DNA from: Sulfurovum sp. | GTDB taxonomy: Bacteria; Campylobacterota; Campylobacteria; Campylobacterales; Sulfurovaceae | DNA length: 6,719 nt | Direction: 5' to 3' | Assembly (NCBI GenBank): GCA_026983895.1 | Contig: JALSTF010000206.1 | Location: 1 to 6,719, forward strand | In this document: piece by piece, positions 1-5,456 of the stretch | Layout: every line of letters begins with the position of its first letter | Numbering within the stretch: the first letter of the stretch is position 1 | Translations under genes and position numbers: made by a program | The notes under the pieces: model-generated | Told to the model about the DNA's origin: nothing | The model's input: the letters and a program-made list of their open reading frames with translations, nothing else | Database searches by the model: none

Positions 1-1047
1 TGTATGTGCCAGGTCCTCTGCTGCCCCGATAGCTTCCATGACGGAGTTGGCTTCAAGGTCCTCACTGGCACAGGCTGATCCGGTACTTGCTGCGATACCT
101 GCACGGTTGAGGTCCCAGAGCATGGATTCACCTTCGATACCTCTGAAAGAGATCAGGAGGGTATTGGGTGTTCTTTTCTCTCTGGGTGTAACAACGAAAG
201 TATCTTTGATCTTAAGGAGTTCATCTTCGAAAGCATCCCGCATCTCCCTGATATCTTCCATTTCATAATCAAGTGCGTCAACAGCCTGTTCCATCGCTTT
301 CCCCATACCGACGATACCCGGTACATTCAGTGTTCCGGAACGGTAGCCGCCCATCTGTGAACCTCCGTGAAGCAACGGTATAAGCTCTTTGCCTTTTTTA
401 ATATAGAGTGCACCGACCCCCTTGGGCCCATGGAACTTGTGTGCAGAGAAGGTAAGGTAATCCACATTGAAAGATTGTACATCTACGGGCAGTTTGCCGA
501 TGGCCTGGACAGCATCCGTATGGAAAGGTACGCCGTGCTCTTCACAGATCGCACCGATCTCTTCAACCGGGAAGATGGCACCTGTTTCATTGTTCGCCCA
601 CATGACTGAGACCAATGCCGTTTTGTCTGTGATGGTGTCTCTGACCGTCTGCGGATCGATGATCCCTTCATGATTGATAGGAAGATAAGTGACTTTGCAT
701 CCCATACTTTCAATGAACTGTGCCGTGGCGATCACCGAAGGGTGTTCCACTTCGGAAATGATGATATGGTTTTTCTTGCCTGTCAGGATCTGTTCAAAAT
801 AGATGCTTTTGAGTACCCAGTTGTTGCTCTCTGTCGCACATGAGGTAATGACGACACTGTCCTCTTTGGGTGCATGGATACCCGCATAGATCTTCTCCAT
901 CGCATCTTTGAGTGCCGGATGGGTTTCACTGGCAAAAAGGTGTAAAGAGTTCGGGTTGCCGTATCGCTGTACAAAATAAGGTTCCATTTCTGTAAATACA
1001 TGCGGGTCAACGATCGTTGTGGCATTGTTGTCCAAATAGACTTTCAT
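1..1047 (-). CDS. nifS: Cysteine desulfurase NifS, 3' end cut by the window
   Basis: PLP-dependent enzyme that takes sulfur from L-cysteine, leaving alanine, and passes it as a persulfide to a scaffold (NifU in Campylobacterota) for Fe-S cluster assembly in the cytoplasm. The window holds 349 codons; the family has about 390-400 residues, so only the C-terminal tail is missing. The N-terminus reads MKVYLDNNATT, typical of the family. Visible catalytic features: His102 in EVEHPSV, Asp178 and Gln181 in HTDAVQAIGK (PLP ring contacts), the Schiff-base Lys204 in SAHKFHGPKG, and the persulfide Cys326 in STGSACASED. Their spacing matches E. coli IscS with a two-residue offset. The visible end, AAEDLAHT, is the conserved stretch before the last helix. 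The ATG at 1047 has a good AAGGAG site (1062-1057) 9 bases upstream. nifU is expected just downstream, outside the window (inference). Assignment to NifS rather than IscS follows lineage and overall sequence style. Confidence 0.96.
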   Translation of the reverse strand, partial: MKVYLDNNATTIVDPHVFTEMEPYFVQRYGNPNSLHLFASETHPALKDAMEKIYAGIHAPKEDSVVITSCATESNNWVLKSIYFEQILTGKKNHIIISEVEHPSVIATAQFIESMGCKVTYLPINHEGIIDPQTVRDTITDKTALVSVMWANNETGAIFPVEEIGAICEEHGVPFHTDAVQAIGKLPVDVQSFNVDYLTFSAHKFHGPKGVGALYIKKGKELIPLLHGGSQMGGYRSGTLNVPGIVGMGKAMEQAVDALDYEMEDIREMRDAFEDELLKIKDTFVVTPREKRTPNTLLISFRGIEGESMLWDLNRAGIAASTGSACASEDLEANSVMEAIGAAEDLAHT

Positions 1048-1062
1048 GAATAGTTTCTCCTT

Positions 1063-1087
1063 CAAAAGGGGAACTGCGCCCCTTTTG
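1063..1087 (-). promoter_or_regulatory. Leader hairpin next to the nifS ribosome binding site
   Basis: A perfect 9-bp inverted repeat, CAAAAGGGG and CCCCTTTTG around a 7-base loop, lies in the nifS 5' leader. Its 3' arm ends at 1063, directly against the AAGGAG site (1062-1057). A second G-tract just upstream in the mRNA (AAGGGGACC, 1095-1087) could pair with the same CCCCTT arm, so two alternative hairpins are possible. It lacks the long U-run of an intrinsic terminator. A role in translation control or mRNA stability is inference. Confidence 0.5.
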
Positions 1088-1181
1088 GTCCCCTTATTGA
1101 AGCAGTACCGCTGTTTGGGAGGTATGCTTTCAAATAATGAAGATTTTCTTTGAATTTAACTTATGAAAACGAGTTTCATTT

Positions 1182-1210
1182 TTAACTAGGAGTAATTTTG
1201 TCCTAATTAA
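1182..1210. promoter_or_regulatory. Imperfect 29-bp dyad upstream of nifS, candidate operator
   Basis: TTAACTAGGA and TCCTAATTAA are separated by 9 bases; the arms match at 9 of 10 positions when one is reverse-complemented. It lies about 135 bases upstream of the nifS start, just downstream of a candidate nifS -10 (1225-1220). That is where a repressor would block initiation. Fe-S biogenesis genes are often controlled by Rrf2/IscR-type regulators binding AT-rich dyads of this size, but I cannot match this one to a specific published motif. The identity of the regulator is unknown. Confidence 0.4.
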
Positions 1211-1219
1211 GTTTTCTGC

Positions 1220-1225
1220 ATATTA
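1220..1225 (-). promoter_or_regulatory. Candidate nifS -10 box (TAATAT)
   Basis: On the minus strand TAATAT is followed about 7 bases later by a possible start point near 1213, which would place the 1182-1210 dyad in the initially transcribed region. There is no good -35, but Campylobacterota sigma-70 promoters usually lack one and have T-rich upstream DNA instead. It competes with the candidate at 1271-1276. Confidence 0.3.
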
Positions 1226-1270
1226 CGCATATTTTCTTAAATTAACATAAAATATCTCTTATAGAGGATA

Positions 1271-1276
1271 ATTATA
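1271..1276 (-). promoter_or_regulatory. Alternative nifS -10 box (perfect TATAAT)
   Basis: Minus-strand TATAAT is a perfect consensus -10. A start point near 1264 would give a leader of about 217 bases carrying both the 29-bp dyad and the hairpin next to the ribosome binding site. The surrounding TATAATTATA is partly self-complementary, so the match may owe something to AT-richness. Confidence 0.3.
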
Positions 1277-1302
1277 CTCCGATTTGTGTTAAGTATGATT
1301 GA

Positions 1303-1331
1303 TTTTCAATGAATGCACTCTGTGATATAAT
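1303..1331 (+). promoter_or_regulatory. Promoter of the SpoIIAA-like gene
   Basis: A perfect TATAAT at 1326-1331 is preceded by TGA, giving an extended -10, with a weak -35 (TTTTCA, 1303-1308) at 17-base spacing. Transcription would begin near 1338, leaving a short leader that carries AAAGGA (1342-1347) 7 bases before the ATG. Confidence 0.6.
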
Positions 1332-1354
1332 TAAAAAAAGCAAAGGAATAGAAA

Positions 1355-1741
1355 ATGGAAGATTATGTAAAAGAACACGGTATATCGATTGGGATCAAAC
1401 GCAGTAAAAAAAGACTTTTTATTGAGATTGCGATGATAGGTAAACTGACGCATGAAGATTATAAGATCTTTGTTCCCATGATCGACAAAGCACTGAAAGA
1501 AGCTAAAGAACTTGAAATAGACCTGCTTGTGGATATGAGAAAGTTCAAAGGCTGGGATATGCTTGCTGCTTGGGATGATTTTAAATTCGGTGTCAAACAC
1601 CGCAATGCGTTTGACAAGATGGCGATCGTGGGGAACAAGAAGTGGGAAAAAACCTCTTCGGCCATGATGAGCCATATGATGAAAGGAAAATCAAAATTCT
1701 TTCAGGAAAGAGGACCGGCACTGACCTGGCTGATGAAATAA
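1355..1741 (+). CDS. SpoIIAA-like (STAS/SEC14-type) domain protein, function unknown
   Basis: A 128-residue soluble protein with no signal peptide or membrane segment. The whole chain fits the SpoIIAA-like family (Pfam PF11964). Its N-terminal half alternates strands and helices (LFIEIAMIGKLTHEDY, then a helix of Lys/Glu/Ala). A core strand IDLLVDMRKFKGW (residues 55-67) follows, then a helix with AAWDDFKFGVKH, the strand MAIVGNKKWEKT (89-100), and a C-terminal FF...ALTWL element. The KW-E stretch after a short hydrophobic strand is typical of the family. The family resembles anti-sigma antagonists and lipid-binding SEC14 folds, but members have no agreed role, and no SpoIIAA-type phosphoacceptor motif is evident here. 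It has its own promoter and AAAGGA site, and appears to be monocistronic. Its stop codon abuts the last base of convergent folE. Confidence 0.85.
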   Translation: MEDYVKEHGISIGIKRSKKRLFIEIAMIGKLTHEDYKIFVPMIDKALKEAKELEIDLLVDMRKFKGWDMLAAWDDFKFGVKHRNAFDKMAIVGNKKWEKTSSAMMSHMMKGKSKFFQERGPALTWLMK

Positions 1742-2320
1742 TCAAAAGTTCGACGGAGTCGGTGTATTGATAAGATTGTAAAATTCGTTCCTCGTACGTT
1801 CATCACTTTTGAAAAGCCCGCGGAGTGCTGAACTGACAGTGGTCGAATTGATCTTTTGTACGCCTCTCATTTCCATGCACATGTGGCGGGCATGGACGAC
1901 GACGGCTACCCCTTTGGGGCTGATAGTGCTTGAAATGGCATCGGCGATCTGTTCGGTCATCTGCTCCTGGATCTGTAAACGTCTGGCATAGACATTGACA
2001 ATGCGTGGTATCTTCGAGAGTCCGACTACTTTTCCGTCAGGAATGTATGCGACGTGGCAGCGTCCTATGATGGGAAGCATATGGTGTTCGCACATAGAGT
2101 AGAATTCGATGTCCCGTACCAGTACCATTTCATCATTACTGGTGGAGAAAAGTGCCTGATTGAGGATCTCTTTCGGGTCCTGATGATACCCTTCGGTAAG
2201 AAATTTCAGTGCTTTGGCCACACGGCCCGGGGTCTTCAGCAAACCTTCTCGTTTCGGGTCTTCTCCCAGAAGTTCCAGTACTTTGGTAACGGCCGCTTCG
2301 AATTCTTGGTCTTTGTTCAT
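1742..2320 (-). CDS. folE: GTP cyclohydrolase I
   Basis: Converts GTP to 7,8-dihydroneopterin triphosphate and formate, the first step of tetrahydrofolate synthesis; in bacteria the same product also feeds queuosine precursors. Cytoplasmic, usually a toroidal decamer. At 192 residues it is shorter than E. coli FolE (about 222) at the N-terminus. Motifs seen: KTPGRVAKAL (29-38), the zinc and catalytic block SMCEHHMLP with Cys77, His79 and His80, GLSKIPRIV (100-108), and ARHMCMEMRG with His146 and the third zinc ligand Cys148. TVSSALRGLF follows near the end. All three zinc ligands (Cys77, His80, Cys148) are present, so this is the zinc-dependent type I enzyme. The ATG at 2320 has AGGA (2330-2327) 6 bases upstream. 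It lies 39 bases downstream of mutY, with no obvious terminator between, and is probably co-transcribed with it. A short tail (TPTPSNF) extends past the conserved core. Confidence 0.97.
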   Translation of the reverse strand: MNKDQEFEAAVTKVLELLGEDPKREGLLKTPGRVAKALKFLTEGYHQDPKEILNQALFSTSNDEMVLVRDIEFYSMCEHHMLPIIGRCHVAYIPDGKVVGLSKIPRIVNVYARRLQIQEQMTEQIADAISSTISPKGVAVVVHARHMCMEMRGVQKINSTTVSSALRGLFKSDERTRNEFYNLINTPTPSNF

Positions 2321-2350
2321 TGTATATCCTGCATATTGTAGTAGACGCGT

Positions 2351-2368
2351 AGGGTGGATTTATCCACC
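2351..2368 (-). promoter_or_regulatory. Hairpin spanning the mutY stop codon, ahead of folE
   Basis: GGTGGA and TCCACC (2353-2358 with 2363-2368) form a compact hairpin around a 4-base loop, overlapping the mutY stop codon (2362-2360). A second pairing is possible: AGGGTGG, read on the minus strand at 2385-2379, with CCACCCT at 2357-2351. There is no U-tract, so it is not a standard terminator. An intercistronic processing or stability element is the likeliest role (inference). Confidence 0.4.
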
Positions 2369-3391
2369 GTATTGGAACCCACCCTCCGTGTTATGCTGTA
2401 TTGTATCCAAATACAATTTAACAATTTTCTCATCCACTTTTGAGATAGCCAGTTTTCGTATCTCTTCAACAGTGAAATAGTGCTCCTGAGTGCTGTCGGT
2501 TTCATAATAGATCCACACTTTGCACAGCAGTTTGAAATGGGTATAGGCATGGCTCACTTCTCCCAGATATTCCGAAGCACATAACGGTACTTCCGTAGAA
2601 GGGAAACCCCAGAGTCCATGCAGGAACTTTCCAGTACGCTGCGAAAGTGCCAGTTTGTCATCATAGACAGTAAGCATGATATGTTGTTCTTTTTTAGGCA
2701 CTACACGCTTTTTCTTTGTCGGGTAGCGTGTCGGTTCCTCTTTGCCCAGGCAGAGTGCAGAAAGGGGACACTGTGTACAGTGCGGATTTTTGGGTGTACA
2801 AAGTGTAGCACCTATGTCCATCATCGCCTGGTTGTAGTCAAAAGAATGCTTCTTGTCAAGGTGGCTGTAGGCAAGTTCCCACAGTATTTTGTCAGTAGGT
2901 GTTGTCAATTTGTGTAAACGGCAGAGTATACGCTTGACATTGGCTTCCATGACAGGGACAGATTGCCTGAAAGCAAATGCGGCGATGGCATGGGCAGTAT
3001 TTATGCCAATACCGGGAAGTTCCATCAGTGCGTTGATATCAGAAGGCAAAGTGGTGCTGTTCTCCTGTGTCTGCTTTTCTTTTTGGCATAGAAGTGCAGC
3101 TGTTCTATGCAGATTTTTTGCACGGTTGTAGTATCCCAATCCCTCCCACATTTTCATCACATCATCCAGCGGTGCTTTCCCCAAGGCTTCGAATGTCGGA
3201 AATTTTTTCAAAAAAGGAAAATAATAACGCTCAAGTACAGTATTTACCTGTGTTTGCTGCAGCATTATCTCACTGAGATAAATAGGATAGGGATCTGCAG
3301 TATTGCGCCAGGGCAGCTCTTTTCTGCCATGCTTTTTATACCATTTCCGGATCTTTTCATGGACCTGTTTCATAAGGGGGATTATAGCCAT
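2360..3391 (-). CDS. mutY: A/G-specific adenine DNA glycosylase MutY
   Basis: Base-excision repair enzyme that removes adenine mispaired with 8-oxoguanine or guanine. The 343 residues are near the E. coli length (350). In order: LPWR (26-29); YLSEIMLQQTQV (38-49) with catalytic Glu41; MWEGLGYYNRAKNL (81-94); the helix-hairpin-helix LPGIGINTAHAIAAFAF (125-141); and VMEANVKRIL (147-156). The 4Fe-4S ligands Cys198-x6-Cys205-x2-Cys208-x5-Cys214 match the family spacing exactly. A MutT-like 8-oxoG recognition domain (about 236-325) contains KFLHGLWGFPSTEV and SHAYTHFKL. Oddity: the position of the conserved catalytic Asp (E. coli Asp138, in DGNVKR) is Glu149, encoded by GAA. The start is uncertain. 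Neither the ATG at 3391 nor the in-frame ATG at 3373 has a clear ribosome site; the latter gives an N-terminus closer to family length. The gene diverges from tig and leads folE. Confidence 0.95.
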   Translation of the reverse strand: MAIIPLMKQVHEKIRKWYKKHGRKELPWRNTADPYPIYLSEIMLQQTQVNTVLERYYFPFLKKFPTFEALGKAPLDDVMKMWEGLGYYNRAKNLHRTAALLCQKEKQTQENSTTLPSDINALMELPGIGINTAHAIAAFAFRQSVPVMEANVKRILCRLHKLTTPTDKILWELAYSHLDKKHSFDYNQAMMDIGATLCTPKNPHCTQCPLSALCLGKEEPTRYPTKKKRVVPKKEQHIMLTVYDDKLALSQRTGKFLHGLWGFPSTEVPLCASEYLGEVSHAYTHFKLLCKVWIYYETDSTQEHYFTVEEIRKLAISKVDEKIVKLYLDTIQHNTEGGFQYGG

Positions 3392-3398
3392 ATTTATA
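3381..3398 (-). promoter_or_regulatory. Candidate mutY-folE promoter -10 boxes
   Basis: On the minus strand there is a perfect TATAAT at 3386-3381 and an overlapping-region TATAAA at 3398-3393. The TATAAT lies inside the first codons of the longer mutY reading frame. Its start point would fall at about 3374, next to the internal ATG at 3373, giving a nearly leaderless message. The TATAAA would start transcription near 3386, also inside the longer frame. Both support the shorter mutY start, but no -35 helps to choose. Confidence 0.35.
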
Positions 3399-3421
3399 AT
3401 GAATCCGGGCTTCTATTCGTT

Positions 3422-3444
3422 TTTTATCAAATTTTAGATAAAAT
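3422..3444 (+). promoter_or_regulatory. tig promoter -10 embedded in a dyad
   Basis: TAAAAT (3439-3444) follows a T-rich stretch, which suits Campylobacterota sigma-70 promoters, and predicts a start near 3451 and a leader of about 20 bases with AAAGGA (3461-3466). The box overlaps the right arm of a perfect 7-bp inverted repeat, TTTTATC-N8-GATAAAA (3422-3443), a possible operator. The sequence is so AT-rich that a chance dyad is possible. Confidence 0.4.
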
Positions 3445-3471
3445 CACGCAATTTATATTCAAAGGATTGTA

Positions 3472-4764
3472 GTGAAAGTTGCAGTAAAGAAGATTGATGA
3501 TGCCAATGTGGCAGTTCAAGGCAATATCGAGAACAAAGTAATCGAAACAAATGTCGACAGACTTGCGAGAGAAGCAGGCAAACAGATGAAAGTGGACGGT
3601 TTCAGACAAGGGAAAGTACCTCCCCATGTAGTCAAAAAACTTCATGGTGACAAACTGAGACAGGATGCAGAAGGAGAGGCGCTCAGATCGCTGATCGATC
3701 TTGGTGTAAAGGAAGCTGGCATCAATACGGCTGATATCCTTGGAGAACCGATCTTCAAAAAGTATGATAAAAAAGATGAAGGTATCGAAGTAGAAGTGGA
3801 GATCTCCCTGAGACCTGAGATCAAAGCAGAAGGCTATGAAAAGGCAGTACCTGCTTTTGAAAAACCGGAAGTGACAGAGCAGGAGATAGAAGAAAAACTG
3901 AATGAGATCGCACAACAGCAGGCACCGTTCGAAAAGATCAAAAGAAAAAGAATGGTAAGAGACGGCGATATGGTCGTTATTGATTTTGAAGGTTTCATCG
4001 ATGGAGAGCCGTTTGAAGGCGGTAAAGCGGAAAAATTCAATCTCAAGATCGGTTCAGGCCAGTTCATTCCCGGTTTCGAAGAACAAATTATCGGCATGAA
4101 GTATGATGAAGAGAAAGATGTTGTTGTTACGTTCCCTGAAGAGTATCAGGCTAAAGAGCTTGCCGGGAAAGAGGCGACATTCAAGGTAAAACTGCATGAA
4201 ATTCAAGAACAGGCTGCACCGGAATTGAATGATGAACTTGCACAGAAACTGCTGCAGGATGATAAAGCGACACTTGACACACTCAAGGAAAAGCTCAAAG
4301 AGCAGATCGAAAGAGAAAAAGTCTCCAAGATATACAATGAAGAGCTTAAGCCAAAACTCATTGAAGCACTGGTGGCACATTTTGAATTTGCGCTCCCCAA
4401 CAATATTGTTGAGCAGGAGATCGATGCGAAGATCAATGCAAAAGCCAGAGAAATGAGCGAAGAAGAACTCAATGCGTTCAAAGAGCATCCTGAAAAAGTG
4501 GAAGCGCTCCGTGATGAAGTGAGAGAAGATGCACGCAATTCGGTCAAGGCGACCTTCATCGTCGATGCACTGGCAAAGAAAGAAGAAGTGGGTGTTGATG
4601 ACCAGGAAGTCTCACAGGCGATCTACTACGAGGCAATGATGAGCGGACAGGATCCACAGCAAGTGATTAAATACTACCAGGAGAACAATCTGCTCCCGGC
4701 AGTAAAAATGGGTATGATCGAAGACAAGCTCTTCGGTAAGCTTCTCGGGCTTGAAGAGAAGTAA
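3472..4764 (+). CDS. tig: Trigger factor, ribosome-associated chaperone and prolyl isomerase
   Basis: Binds the ribosome at the exit tunnel (protein L23) and shields nascent chains; it also has FKBP-type peptidyl-prolyl isomerase activity. The 430 residues match the family (about 430). The N-terminal ribosome-binding domain (1-115) carries the signature GFRQGKVP at 43-50, the same position as in E. coli. The FKBP domain (about 155-245) contains VRDGDMVVIDFEGFIDGEPF and GSGQFIPGFEEQIIGM. The helical, Glu/Lys-rich C-terminal domain (about 250-430) forms the chaperone arms and ends KLLGLEEK. The start is GTG at 3472, supported by AAAGGA (3461-3466) 5 bases upstream and by MKVAVKKID matching the usual start of the family; no in-frame ATG lies nearby. 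It is first gene of the rightward run tig-clpP-def, and diverges from mutY across 80 bases. Confidence 0.98.
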   Translation: MKVAVKKIDDANVAVQGNIENKVIETNVDRLAREAGKQMKVDGFRQGKVPPHVVKKLHGDKLRQDAEGEALRSLIDLGVKEAGINTADILGEPIFKKYDKKDEGIEVEVEISLRPEIKAEGYEKAVPAFEKPEVTEQEIEEKLNEIAQQQAPFEKIKRKRMVRDGDMVVIDFEGFIDGEPFEGGKAEKFNLKIGSGQFIPGFEEQIIGMKYDEEKDVVVTFPEEYQAKELAGKEATFKVKLHEIQEQAAPELNDELAQKLLQDDKATLDTLKEKLKEQIEREKVSKIYNEELKPKLIEALVAHFEFALPNNIVEQEIDAKINAKAREMSEEELNAFKEHPEKVEALRDEVREDARNSVKATFIVDALAKKEEVGVDDQEVSQAIYYEAMMSGQDPQQVIKYYQENNLLPAVKMGMIEDKLFGKLLGLEEK

Positions 4765-4771
4765 TTTTTTT
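4741..4771 (+). terminator. Possible weak intrinsic terminator at the tig 3' end
   Basis: CTTCTC (4741-4746) and GAGAAG (4756-4761) can form a 6-bp stem with a 9-base loop inside the last tig codons, followed after the TAA by seven T (4765-4771). The stem is short and the loop large, so termination is probably partial. This would lower clpP expression relative to tig unless clpP has its own promoter. Confidence 0.4.
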
Positions 4772-4772
4772 G

Positions 4773-4797
4773 AACAGGCGCAGTTTTTGCGTCTGTT
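4773..4797 (+). promoter_or_regulatory. Intercistronic stem-loop between tig and clpP
   Basis: AACAGGCGCA (4773-4782) pairs with TGCGTCTGTT (4788-4797) over 10 bp, including one G-T pair, around a 5-base loop. There is no T-run downstream of it; the T7 tract precedes it. It may stabilise the clpP message or mark an RNA processing site (inference). On the minus strand it would be followed by A rather than U, so it is not a terminator in that direction. Confidence 0.5.
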
Positions 4798-4810
4798 AAC
4801 TATTCTAATG

Positions 4811-4816
4811 TATATT
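4811..4816 (+). promoter_or_regulatory. Candidate clpP -10 box (TATATT)
   Basis: TATATT, directly preceded by TG, lies about 45 bases before the clpP start, in the AT-rich 97-base spacer. It would place transcription near 4823 and allow clpP expression apart from tig. No -35 is recognisable. A second TATATT (4844-4849) is too close to the ribosome site to be useful. Confidence 0.25.
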
Positions 4817-4861
4817 CAAACAGATAAATCATCTATTTAACTATATATTAAAAGGCACATT

Positions 4862-5449
4862 ATGAGTTATATTCCCTACGTAGTAGAGCAGACCGGACGC
4901 GGTGAACGATCGTACGATATCTATTCGAGACTCTTGAAGGACCGCATCATCATGCTCAGCGGTGAGGTGAACGACCAGGTCGCTTCCTCCATCGTGGCGC
5001 AGATGCTTTTCCTTGAAGCACAGGACCCTGACAAGGACATCTACTTCTACATCAATTCTCCGGGCGGAGTGATCACGTCGGGACTCTCCATGTTCGATAC
5101 CATGAATTATATCAAACCCGATATCGTGACCATTTGTATCGGCCAGGCGGCATCCATGGGGGCTTTCCTGTTGGCATCGGGAACCAAAGGGAAGCGTTAT
5201 GCGCTTCCGCATGCCCGTATCATGATCCATCAGCCATCCGGCGGAGCACAGGGACAGTCCACGGACATCCAGATACAGGCGCAGGAGATTCAGCGACTGA
5301 AAGATACGCTCAACGAAATTCTTGCTGAAAAGACAGGGAAAACAGCCAAGCGGATAGAGAAAGATACCGAGAGAGACAACTTCATGTCTTCAGCTGAAGC
5401 GGTAGAGTATGGTCTTATTGACAAAGTGTTGACCAAATCATTTTCGTAG
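4862..5449 (+). CDS. clpP: ATP-dependent Clp protease proteolytic subunit ClpP
   Basis: Serine peptidase that forms a 14-subunit barrel and degrades proteins unfolded and fed in by ClpX or ClpA, in the cytoplasm. The 195 residues match the family. The start MSYIPYVVEQTGRGER is the usual short N-terminal segment. The catalytic triad is Ser98 in GQAASMGAFLL, His123 in RIMIHQP and Asp172 in ERDNFMSS, one residue offset from mature E. coli numbering. The oxyanion and substrate-binding loop INSPGGVITSG (64-74) and the handle helix around QIQAQEIQRLKDTLNEIL are present. The chain ends at residue 195 (KSFS). The ATG has AAAAGG (4850-4855) 6 bases upstream. It lies 97 bases after tig, across two stem-loops, and only 7 bases before def. 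The ClpX and ClpA partners are not in the window. Confidence 0.98.
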   Translation: MSYIPYVVEQTGRGERSYDIYSRLLKDRIIMLSGEVNDQVASSIVAQMLFLEAQDPDKDIYFYINSPGGVITSGLSMFDTMNYIKPDIVTICIGQAASMGAFLLASGTKGKRYALPHARIMIHQPSGGAQGQSTDIQIQAQEIQRLKDTLNEILAEKTGKTAKRIEKDTERDNFMSSAEAVEYGLIDKVLTKSFS

Positions 5450-5456
5450 GTTTTTC

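Larger units (their letters stand above)
1048..1354. other. Divergent intergenic region between nifS and the SpoIIAA-like gene
   Basis: These 307 AT-rich bases contain no convincing coding sequence. They hold the nifS leader hairpin (1063-1087), a short ATGAAA-N5-TTTCAT inverted repeat (1163-1179), the 29-bp dyad (1182-1210), two candidate leftward -10 boxes, and the rightward promoter of the next gene (1303-1331). I see no tRNA or riboswitch that I recognise. Confidence 0.7.

Noticed and set aside
38..268. Small open frame on the plus strand opposite nifS
   Set aside because: It is antisense to the conserved C-terminal part of NifS, including the Cys326 loop; low-complexity Ser-rich translation and no ribosome site. 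The same holds for the frames at 367-609, 467-673, 483-713 and 783-1025.
1331..1675. 114-residue minus-strand frame opposite the SpoIIAA-like gene
   Set aside because: Phe/His-rich translation typical of an antisense shadow; the plus-strand gene has a promoter, ribosome site and family match.
3427..3915. 162-residue minus-strand frame opposite the tig start
   Set aside because: Phe/Leu/Ser-rich translation looks hydrophobic but mirrors the Lys/Glu-rich N-terminus of trigger factor; it would overlap the tig promoter and has no family resemblance.
4054..4488. 144-residue minus-strand frame within tig
   Set aside because: Shadow of the charged FKBP and C-terminal domains of trigger factor; no start signals.
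4773..4797. Reading the tig-clpP hairpin as a standard intrinsic terminator
   Set aside because: The T-run lies 5' of the stem, not 3', and on the minus strand the run is A; the better terminator candidate is the shorter stem at 4741-4761 with T7 after it.
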